7,736 nt of DNA from Eubacteriales bacterium (GTDB taxonomy: Bacteria > Bacillota > Clostridia > Christensenellales > CAG-138), in assembly GCA_028701165.1 (NCBI GenBank), contig JAQVRG010000064.1, positions 1 to 7,736 on the forward strand. Reading direction: 5' to 3'. The notes under the pieces were generated by a model. That model was not told the DNA's origin and ran no database searches. It saw only the letters and a program-made list of their open reading frames with translations. Positions 1 to 4,531 of the stretch are shown in pieces. How positions within the stretch are numbered: position 1 is the first letter of the stretch; every line of letters begins with the position of its first letter. The position numbers and the translations under genes are program-made.

Positions 1-1
1 T

Positions 2-520
2 GCGTATCTGCCTGAAATGGTATACAGTAAAATAATGAGGCTGCGAGAAATGCAGGAGAACCTTAAGCGTGTGCTGGGTGACGGCTATTTTGATTACGGC
101 ATGATCATTTGTCAGGCGAACGGAAGTCCGGTCATGACGGAGCATTTGAATAAACGGTTTCAGCGTGTGCTGGATGAAATGGGGATAAAGCCCAAGCATG
201 GTGAGCAGCAATATGTATTCCACAGCATCCGCTCCACGTCCACAACGTACAAATTAAGGGTATCCGGCGGAGACATCAAAGCGGTGCAAGGCGAGAACGG
301 GCAAAAAGATCCGAAGATGGTCACCCATCAATATTCGCGCATTATTGATGAGGATCGCATACGAATTGCCAATGCTATGAACGATGACTTCTACCGTAAG
401 GATGAACGAAAATCCGAAGAGGAAGAACTGCTTGCCGCCGTGAAAGATAATCCGGAGTTGTTTAAGCAATTCGTTGCATTTGTGTCCATGACGAAAAATT
501 CTGCCAAGAATATGGCATGA
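2..520 (+). CDS. Tyrosine recombinase (phage/ICE integrase), C-terminal part
   Basis: This is the catalytic C-terminal part of a tyrosine site-specific recombinase, which cuts and rejoins att sites through a phosphotyrosine. The frame is open at the left edge and the residues before the first Met (AYLPE) continue the family pattern, so the ATG at 17 is internal and the start lies outside the window. Counting from that Met, the H-x-x-R box is H69/R72 (FHSIRSTST) and the nucleophile is probably Y106 in HQYSRI. Clostridial relatives usually read GDTGHA before the MVT..Y block; here it is GENGQK, so the second conserved His is Gln (Q96, codon 302-304). A charged C-terminal tail (residues 128-167) follows. 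The gene ends 169 bp from an intact tRNA-Arg, the likely target. Family assignment is firm; activity is uncertain because of the Gln. Confidence 0.88.
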   Translation, partial: AYLPEMVYSKIMRLREMQENLKRVLGDGYFDYGMIICQANGSPVMTEHLNKRFQRVLDEMGIKPKHGEQQYVFHSIRSTSTTYKLRVSGGDIKAVQGENGQKDPKMVTHQYSRIIDEDRIRIANAMNDDFYRKDERKSEEEELLAAVKDNPELFKQFVAFVSMTKNSAKNMA

Positions 521-528
521 ACCTCAAA

Positions 529-555
529 ATTTTCTTAGCAAAGTGCTAAGAAAAT
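529..555. repeat. Perfect 12-bp inverted repeat downstream of the integrase
   Basis: ATTTTCTTAGCA (529-540) and its exact reverse complement (544-555) are separated by AAG. It begins 8 bp after the integrase stop codon. The arms are AT-rich and no T-run follows on the plus strand, so it is a poor terminator. A protein-binding site, for example for the recombinase or its accessory factor, is equally possible. The same core word recurs at 583-592. Confidence 0.7.
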
Positions 556-582
556 CTCGAAACGGTGTGAATAGGGCATGGA

Positions 583-592
583 TTTCTTAGCA
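583..592 (+). repeat. Third copy of the TTTCTTAGCA motif
   Basis: TTTCTTAGCA at 583-592 repeats the 10-bp core of the inverted repeat at 531-553 in the same orientation as its left arm. Three copies within 62 bp next to an integrase gene suggest a recombinase arm-type or accessory binding site. That role is inference; the repetition itself is read directly. Confidence 0.6.
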
Positions 593-616
593 CAAAATTC
601 AGAAGAAAAACAAAGA

Positions 617-658
617 AAATCACCTCTCTTGATCTTGTGAGATCAAGAGAGGTGATTT
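617..658 (-). terminator. Rho-independent terminator of the tRNA-Arg transcript
   Basis: A perfect 18-bp stem (617-634 with 641-658) encloses a 6-nt loop. On the minus strand it is followed by a T-rich run (complement of 601-616, ending in TTTTTC), as expected for a terminator reading leftward. It lies 32 bp past the 3' end of the minus-strand tRNA. On the plus strand only TTT follows the stem, so it would end integrase transcription less well. Confidence 0.8.
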
Positions 659-663
659 CGCGC

Positions 664-686
664 AAACCCGCATAAACACTGGGTTT
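664..686. repeat. Small inverted repeat between tRNA 3' end and terminator
   Basis: AAACCC (664-669) and GGGTTT (681-686) are complementary with an 11-nt loop, just past the tRNA 3' end in the direction of transcription. It may fold in the 3' trailer of the tRNA precursor. It is short, and no function can be assigned. Confidence 0.3.
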
Positions 687-689
687 CAT

Positions 690-766
690 TGGCGCGCTTG
701 GAGGGATTCGAACCCCCGGCTTCGTCCTTAGGAGGGACGCACTCTATCCTGCTGAGTTACAAGCGC
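690..766 (-). tRNA. tRNA-Arg(CCU)
   Basis: The minus strand folds into a complete 77-nt tRNA with encoded CCA. The acceptor arms are GCGCTTG and CAAGCGC, followed by discriminator G and CCA. TA precedes a D-arm with ACTC/GAGT stem. The anticodon arm is CGTCC-CTCCTAA-GGACG, so the anticodon is CCU, which reads AGG codons (Arg). The T-arm is GGGGG-TTCGAAT-CCCTC with one G-U pair. Only 21 bp separate its 5' end from the broken tRNA fragment, leaving no room for a promoter of its own, so it is probably transcribed from the promoter at 855-883 through the fragment and ended by the hairpin at 617-658. It lies on the integrase side of the inferred att site, which suggests the element carried it in. 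Confidence 0.95.
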
Positions 767-787
767 ATATTCGATTTTCTAATCACT

Positions 788-814
788 GAGCGTTCGCTTA
801 GGAGGCGAACGCTC
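788..814. other. Candidate recombinase core (att) site at an anticodon loop
   Basis: GAGCGTTCGC (788-797) and its exact reverse complement GCGAACGCTC (805-814) flank the 7-nt sequence TTAGGAG. This matches the general layout of a tyrosine recombinase core: inverted half-sites around a 6-8 bp crossover region. The spacer is exactly the CCU anticodon loop of the broken tRNA-Arg. Symmetry extends five bases beyond the normal 5-bp anticodon stem on both sides. The same 7-nt loop occurs in the intact tRNA at 729-735. Assignment as an attR-type junction is inferred from the adjacent integrase and the tRNA homology stopping here. Confidence 0.5.
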
Positions 815-836
815 TATCCTGCTGAGCTACGGAGAG
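788..836 (-). pseudogene. Truncated tRNA-Arg(CCU), 5' half only
   Basis: Read on the minus strand from 836, this is a tRNA 5' half: a 7-nt acceptor strand (CTCTCCG), TA, a D-arm with GCTC/GAGC stem, and an anticodon arm TTCGC-CTCCTAA-GCGAA with CCU anticodon. It shares a 15-nt D-arm run (from CTCAGC to ATAGAG) and the 9-nt CCTCCTAAG with the intact tRNA-Arg at 690-766, but the acceptor and stems differ, so the two are not recent copies. After the anticodon stem the sequence gives no variable loop, T-arm (no GGTTCGAATCC) or acceptor 3' strand before the next tRNA begins. The consensus promoter at 855-883 is placed correctly to have driven it. It is probably the original chromosomal gene, split by integration at the anticodon loop. 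Its 3' half should lie at the far end of the element. Confidence 0.65.
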
Positions 837-854
837 ACAACCAAAACTATATGT

Positions 855-883
855 ATTATAGAAAGAAGATGTACGGATGTCAA
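855..883 (-). promoter_or_regulatory. Consensus sigma-A promoter of the tRNA-Arg unit
   Basis: On the minus strand, TTGACA (complement of 878-883), a 17-bp spacer and TATAAT (complement of 855-860) match the housekeeping consensus at all 12 positions. The predicted start is near 848, about 12 nt before the 5' end of the tRNA fragment. Such a strong promoter fits a stable RNA gene. The transcript would carry the broken tRNA half, then the intact tRNA-Arg, and stop at 617-658. Confidence 0.85.
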
Positions 884-891
884 TGAAAACA

Positions 892-921
892 ACCGAGAGA
901 ACATTTACCGAGAGAACATTT
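892..921. repeat. Two tandem 15-bp repeats between divergent promoters
   Basis: ACCGAGAGAACATTT occurs twice head to tail with no mismatch and no gap (892-906, 907-921). It sits between the tRNA promoter (minus strand) and the transporter promoter (plus strand). It may be a regulator site or a simple slippage duplication; the sequence alone does not decide. Confidence 0.75.
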
Positions 922-933
922 CGGCAAAAACGC

Positions 934-962
934 TGTACATAATTCGGCCGTTCAACTATAAT
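934..962 (+). promoter_or_regulatory. Probable promoter of the MFS-radC-flavoprotein operon
   Basis: A -35-like TGTACA (934-939, 4 of 6 consensus bases) is followed by a 17-bp spacer and a perfect TATAAT (957-962). The predicted start is near 969, giving a leader of about 40 nt. The leader holds a near-perfect direct repeat, TTTGGCATTATAT (966-978) and TTTGGCATTTATAT (978-991), of unknown meaning. Confidence 0.65.
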
Positions 963-993
963 ACTTTTGGCATTATATTTGGCATTTATATTG

Positions 994-1011
994 TAGGGGG
1001 AATGGAACTTG
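994..1011 (+). promoter_or_regulatory. Ribosome binding site deciding a TTG start
   Basis: TAGGGGG (994-1000) lies 8 nt before TTG (1009-1011). An in-frame stop (TAG, 994-996) rules out any longer start. The nearby ATG at 1002 is in another frame and gives only an 18-codon peptide. TTG is therefore the best start for the transporter, directly upstream of the conserved YDWANS motif. Confidence 0.7.
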
Positions 1012-2319
1012 AAAAGGGAACGTTTCAACAAAACAGAGAAGTCTTGGATTTTATATGACTGGGCGAATTCGATTTACGCAACAAACATCATGGCGGCTAT
1101 ATTTCCGATCTACTTTGCCTCGGTCGCCAGCGATACCGGCAATAAAATATATGGACTTGCTATTGCGATAGCGAATTTGGTTGTGGCGTTTCTTGCGCCT
1201 GTATTGGGCGCCATCGGCGATTTTACAGGCATGAAAAAGAAGCTGTTTACCGGTTTTTTGCTTGTCGGTCTTATCTTTACGACGTTCATGGCGATATTTG
1301 GTTCCTGGCAGATGATGCTTCTTGGACTGATCCTTTCACGTGTAGGCTTTGCGGGTTCTGTTTTGTTTTATGATTCGTTCCTCACGGACGTAACGACGAA
1401 GGATAGGATGGACAAGGTTTCGTCGTGGGGCTATGCGATGGGGTACATCGGCGGCAGCACGATTCCGTTTATCATTTCCATTGTGATATTGCTGCTCATG
1501 GATATGAGCACGCTCTCCTTTAAGTTATCCATATTGATCGTAGTGCTTTGGTGGTCCGTATTTTCCATTCCCTTTTTGCGAAACGTTAAGCAGGTACACA
1601 GCGTAGACCAACCGCCGAAGGCGTTAGCCAAGGAAGCGATGAAAAACACCCTTGCGACATTCAAAAGCATCGTTGCGGACAAAAGACTCATGTATTTCAT
1701 TATAGCCTATTTCTTCTATATCGACGGTGTGGATACGATCATCAGCATGGCGACGAACTACGGTTCCACTTTGGGACTTGGCACGATCGGCATGATACTG
1801 GCATTGCTTGTAACACAGCTTGTTGCGGTGCCGTTTTCTATCCTGTTCGGTAATCTGGCCAAAAAGGTTGGCGGCATTAGAATGATCGCCATTGCCGTAG
1901 GCGTTTACTTCTGCATCACGATATTAGGATTCTTCATGGGCGTGAATATTGAAAGAGCCGAAATCTCCGGCGGCGACATTGAAGCGGCAATCCGCACGAG
2001 TACGGTTATGTTCTGGATATTGGCAACGCTGGTCGGTACCGTGCAGGGCGGTATTCAAGCCCTGTCACGTTCGTATTTTGGAAAGATCATTCCGCCGGAG
2101 CGTTCCAATGAATACTTCGGCTTCCTTGATATCTTCGGAAAATTCTCCTGCGTGATCGGTCCCGCTTTATACTCTGTGACGTTTTCCGTAACGGGCCGCC
2201 CGTCGTTTGGAATATTAAGCATTATCCTGCTGTTTGTTGCGGCGAGCATTGCGCTGTATGCGGGCAGGAAGCATTTTGCGGGCGCGGAGACTGAAACGAA
2301 CGCAATTGTAACGGAGTGA
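1009..2319 (+). CDS. MFS transporter, UMF1/Atg22-like family
   Basis: This is a polytopic inner-membrane transporter of 436 residues, close to the usual length for the family, with hydrophobic segments along its whole length. The family signature LYDWANS is at 15-21. A motif-A-like cytoplasmic loop, GAIGDFTGMKKK, is at 67-78, and the characteristic QGGIQALSRSYFGKIIP is at 346-362, followed by E-x-FGF-like FGFLDIFGK. These place it in the UMF1/Atg22 branch of the major facilitator superfamily (named after yeast vacuolar amino-acid effluxer Atg22). The bacterial members' substrate is generally unknown and nothing here reveals it. Translation starts at TTG, which may limit expression. Its last codons contain the GGAG ribosome site of radC, 6 nt downstream, so the two genes are likely coupled. 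Confidence 0.9.
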   Translation: MKRERFNKTEKSWILYDWANSIYATNIMAAIFPIYFASVASDTGNKIYGLAIAIANLVVAFLAPVLGAIGDFTGMKKKLFTGFLLVGLIFTTFMAIFGSWQMMLLGLILSRVGFAGSVLFYDSFLTDVTTKDRMDKVSSWGYAMGYIGGSTIPFIISIVILLLMDMSTLSFKLSILIVVLWWSVFSIPFLRNVKQVHSVDQPPKALAKEAMKNTLATFKSIVADKRLMYFIIAYFFYIDGVDTIISMATNYGSTLGLGTIGMILALLVTQLVAVPFSILFGNLAKKVGGIRMIAIAVGVYFCITILGFFMGVNIERAEISGGDIEAAIRTSTVMFWILATLVGTVQGGIQALSRSYFGKIIPPERSNEYFGFLDIFGKFSCVIGPALYSVTFSVTGRPSFGILSIILLFVAASIALYAGRKHFAGAETETNAIVTE

Positions 2320-2325
2320 CGTTTC

Positions 2326-3048
2326 ATGCACGAAGGTCATAGAAAAAGATTGCGCGATAGCTACATGCAAGGCGGCGCGGACGCTTTGCATGATCACCAG
2401 CTTCTTGAATTGCTGCTGACTTTTTCTATACCCAGAAAGGATACCAATCCGATTGCCCACGCGCTGCTTGCGGCCTTTGGTTCTTTGGATGGCGTCTTGC
2501 ACGCTGACGTAACCGAGCTTGAAAAGGTGGAAGGCGTAGGGGAGAGTACGGCGCTATTGCTTTCGATCATAGGCGCGCTGCCCTCGCGTATGGCGTATGA
2601 GAAGGGAAAGCCCGTAAGGCTGACGACGCCCAAGGAAGCTATGACCTATTGCTGCACCTTGCTCTCACAGCAGCGATACGAGGTCATGTATATCATTTCG
2701 CTCGATAAGAATCTGCGTGTTTTATATTGTGAAAAGCTGAGCAGTGGGACGCTTACGGAAACGACCGTCTATCCGCGATTGGTAGTGGAGAGCGCTTTGC
2801 GTCATAATGCGCACAGCATTGTGCTGGCGCATAACCATCCATCCGGTGATCTGACGCCGTCACGGGCGGACGTGGAAGCTACCGCTGCCATGCTGCGCGC
2901 GTTGGAGCCAATCGGCATTCGGCTGCATGATCATATTATTGTAAGCAAAAACAACGCCTTCTCCATGGCACGGGATTCGCTGATGCCAAATGGCGGCGAA
3001 GTATCCACACTGGCTGCCGTTGCTGAGCGACAGACTCCGGTAACATAA
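2326..3048 (+). CDS. radC: RadC-family JAB/MPN domain protein
   Basis: This 240-residue protein has the full RadC (UPF0758) layout. The N-terminal helical region includes a helix-hairpin-helix-like segment around LEKVEGVGES (65-74). The C-terminal JAB1/MPN metalloprotease-like domain carries the JAMM motif, H169-N-H171-P...S179-x-x-D182 in HNHPSGDLTPSRAD, which would coordinate zinc. The name is historical: a role in DNA repair was proposed and later doubted, and the biochemical function of chromosomal RadC is still unsettled. The gene begins 6 nt after the transporter stop, with its GGAG ribosome site (2313-2316) inside that gene, so expression is linked. The last ~15 residues form a short extension past the usual domain end. 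The family call is firm; the activity is not. Confidence 0.93.
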   Translation: MHEGHRKRLRDSYMQGGADALHDHQLLELLLTFSIPRKDTNPIAHALLAAFGSLDGVLHADVTELEKVEGVGESTALLLSIIGALPSRMAYEKGKPVRLTTPKEAMTYCCTLLSQQRYEVMYIISLDKNLRVLYCEKLSSGTLTETTVYPRLVVESALRHNAHSIVLAHNHPSGDLTPSRADVEATAAMLRALEPIGIRLHDHIIVSKNNAFSMARDSLMPNGGEVSTLAAVAERQTPVT

Positions 3049-3077
3049 TAGAATAACAAAAGAACAAGGAGAACCTT

Positions 3078-3950
3078 ATGCGAAACACGATGGATTGCGT
3101 GATCATCGGCTGCGGCCCGGCGGGCGTTTCCGCGGCGCTGTACGTTGCGCGCGCCAATTTAAAGGTAACCGTGATCGGCGGCGATGAAAGCGCTTTGATG
3201 AAAGCGGAAAAAATCGAGAACTATTACGGTCTGCAAGAAAGCTTAATGGGGAAAACGCTCTTCGAAGCAGGCTTGCGTCAGCTTGAAAGGCTGGGCGTTG
3301 AAAGAATAAGGGACGATGTTGTCGATATAACCTGGGAAAACGCATTTACCTTAACATGTGCCGGCGGCGAAGAAATCGACGCGGCTTCCGTGATTTTTTG
3401 TACGGGCGCAAAACGTATGCGCGCGTCCATCGAGAACCTGCAAGCATTCGAAGGGCGCGGCGTAAGCTACTGCGCGATCTGCGACGCGTTTTTCTATCGA
3501 AACAAAGCGGTAGCCGTCTTGGGAAGCGGCGCTTACGCGCTGCATGAAGCGATGGCGCTTCTGCCTGTGGCGGAATCTGTAACGCTATTAACGAATGGAC
3601 AGCCGCTCGCGGCCTCGTATCCGGAAACGATCAAGATCATCGATAAACCGATCCATGCGCTGCAAGGTGACGACAAACTGACGTCGGTGTGCTTTGCGGA
3701 CGGAGACAAGCTTGCGGCGGCGGGTCTGTTTGTAGCCATCGGCACGGCGGGCGCGTCGGATTTGGCGCGAAAGCTGGGCGTGGAGGTGCGCGGAAGCGAT
3801 ATTGTGACAAACGAGAATATGGAAACCATGCTGCCCGGCTTATTTGCGGCGGGCGACTGCACGGGCGGTATTTTGCAGGTTTCTACGGCAGTTGCGGAAG
3901 GCGCCAAGGCCGGAATGTCGGCTGTCCGGTTTTTGCGAAGCCGGACTTGA
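3078..3950 (+). CDS. Thioredoxin reductase-like FAD flavoprotein, atypical NADPH site
   Basis: The fold is that of low-molecular-weight thioredoxin reductase, about 290 residues against roughly 305-320 for standard TrxB. The FAD dinucleotide site GCGPAG is at 11-16, IENYYG is at 46-51, the redox disulfide is CAIC (C132, C135), and the closing FAD motif AAGDCTGG is at 257-264. The second nucleotide-binding site is altered: GSGAYA (149-154) replaces the usual GGGDSA, and the NADPH-phosphate-binding HRR segment is missing, with LLTNG (170-174) in its place. Clostridial ferredoxin-dependent flavin thioredoxin reductases (FFTR) are known to lack the NADPH motifs, so reduced ferredoxin is a plausible electron donor; this is inference. 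An NADPH-using or thioredoxin-independent disulfide reductase remains possible. AAGGAG (3066-3071) precedes the ATG, 29 nt after radC. Confidence 0.85.
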   Translation: MRNTMDCVIIGCGPAGVSAALYVARANLKVTVIGGDESALMKAEKIENYYGLQESLMGKTLFEAGLRQLERLGVERIRDDVVDITWENAFTLTCAGGEEIDAASVIFCTGAKRMRASIENLQAFEGRGVSYCAICDAFFYRNKAVAVLGSGAYALHEAMALLPVAESVTLLTNGQPLAASYPETIKIIDKPIHALQGDDKLTSVCFADGDKLAAAGLFVAIGTAGASDLARKLGVEVRGSDIVTNENMETMLPGLFAAGDCTGGILQVSTAVAEGAKAGMSAVRFLRSRT

Positions 3951-3964
3951 ACACGACGCGTATC

Positions 3965-3993
3965 TTGCGAAACCGATCATAACTATGTATAAT
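3965..3993 (+). promoter_or_regulatory. Probable promoter of the Hpt gene
   Basis: TTGCGA (3965-3970, 4 of 6 consensus bases), a 17-bp spacer and a perfect TATAAT (3988-3993) lie just after the flavoprotein gene. Transcription would start near 4000, about 50 nt before the Hpt start codon. It would let the Hpt gene be expressed independently of the upstream operon. Confidence 0.6.
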
Positions 3994-4051
3994 AATAAAA
4001 AGATTGTGCCTTGACCAGTTTCAGTAAAGATAAGGTATGTGAGGAAAAAGA

Positions 4052-4399
4052 ATGGGCAACGTCAAAATTGAAAAGCTGAAGGCTTGGGGCGCGGATACCG
4101 AAATGGCGCTCAACCGTTTTATGGAAGATGAAGATCTGTATGTCGAATGCTTAGATATGATCGTGGGAGACAAGCATTTTGACGCGCTGGCGGACGCGAT
4201 GGCGAACAAAAGGTATAAGGAAGCTTTTGAGCATGCGCATTGTTTAAAGGGCGTAGCGGGCAATCTAGGCTTAACGCCGCATTTTGACGCGATGTGCGAA
4301 GTGGTTGAGCCGTTGCGCAAGGACAGATATGACAACATTGATGAGAAATACAAAGCCATGCTTGAAAAATACGAGGAATATTTACAGTTAATGAAATAA
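4052..4399 (+). CDS. Stand-alone Hpt (histidine phosphotransfer) protein
   Basis: This small, soluble, mostly helical protein of 115 residues is essentially a single Hpt domain. The signature is HAHCLKGVAGNLGL (61-74): H63 is the expected phosphorylated histidine, followed by L65, K66 and G67 as in other Hpt proteins. Hpt domains pass phosphate between response-regulator receiver domains in multi-step phosphorelays and form a four-helix bundle in the cytoplasm. No histidine kinase or response regulator is encoded in this window, so its partners lie elsewhere. Such small Hpt proteins in Clostridia often have unknown partners. A GTGAGGAA ribosome site (4039-4046) precedes the ATG. It has its own promoter, and the next gene has another, so it is probably monocistronic. 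The domain call is strong; its pathway is unknown. Confidence 0.88.
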   Translation: MGNVKIEKLKAWGADTEMALNRFMEDEDLYVECLDMIVGDKHFDALADAMANKRYKEAFEHAHCLKGVAGNLGLTPHFDAMCEVVEPLRKDRYDNIDEKYKAMLEKYEEYLQLMK

Positions 4400-4445
4400 C
4401 ACCCTTTAAAAAATGGGCTAAATCATGAACTATCAGCGAGTAGGA

Positions 4446-4474
4446 TTGACGAGCCGTGCGCGAAACTGTATCAT
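4446..4474 (+). promoter_or_regulatory. Promoter of the SpoIID-dockerin/cohesin operon
   Basis: TTGACG (4446-4451, 5 of 6), a 17-bp spacer and TATCAT (4469-4474, 5 of 6) form a strong housekeeping-type promoter. The start is expected near 4481, giving a leader of about 50 nt. It looks like sigma-A and not like a sporulation sigma site, so the SpoIID-like gene is probably expressed in growing cells. The leader contains a short imperfect hairpin (ATTGC around 4489, GCAAT around 4508). Confidence 0.7.
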
Positions 4475-4531
4475 GTATCCAGCCGAATATTGCTTAGACT
4501 TTAGGGCAATAACGGTATATGGAGGTGAAGC

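Larger units (their letters stand above)
1..800. mobile_element. Right-hand end of a tRNA-Arg-associated integrated element
   Basis: This stretch combines a tyrosine integrase gene, a repeat cluster, an intact tRNA-Arg(CCU) and, at the inner edge, a broken tRNA-Arg(CCU) half with a symmetrical recombinase-like core. An integrase directly beside a tRNA gene is the usual signature of an integrated prophage, ICE or genomic island end. From about 837 rightward the genes look like ordinary chromosomal genes, so the element should extend leftward out of the window. The right boundary (about 798-804, the 7-nt loop of the inverted repeat) is inferred. The type of element cannot be told from this fragment. 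Confidence 0.55.

Noticed and set aside
689..886. Plus-strand open frame beginning MARLEGFEPPAS
   Set aside because: It runs antisense through the intact tRNA-Arg and the broken tRNA; the GFEPPAS-type start is the well-known false translation of a tRNA T-arm.
798..1031. Minus-strand open frame ending SVAQQDRAFAS
   Set aside because: Its end is the translated D-arm and anticodon arm of the tRNA fragment and it covers both divergent promoters; no ribosome site supports it.
1002..1056. ATG at 1002 as an alternative transporter start
   Set aside because: It is in a different frame and stops after 18 codons; the TTG at 1009 gives the conserved family N-terminus.
3533..3907. 124-codon minus-strand open frame opposite the flavoprotein gene
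   Set aside because: The plus strand encodes conserved FAD and CxxC motifs; the antisense frame has none and no start signal.
3924..3946. GTCCGG/CCGGAC inverted repeat at the end of the flavoprotein gene
   Set aside because: Six pairs with an 11-nt loop inside the coding end and no following T-run; probably chance.
4012..4040. TTGACC at 4012-4017 as the Hpt promoter -35
   Set aside because: The hexamer 17 bp later (GGTATG) is a poor -10; the TTGCGA/TATAAT pair at 3965-3993 is better.
4402..4417. CCC TTTAAAAAAT GGG after the Hpt gene as a terminator
   Set aside because: The stem is only three G-C pairs with no T-run after it; too weak to call.
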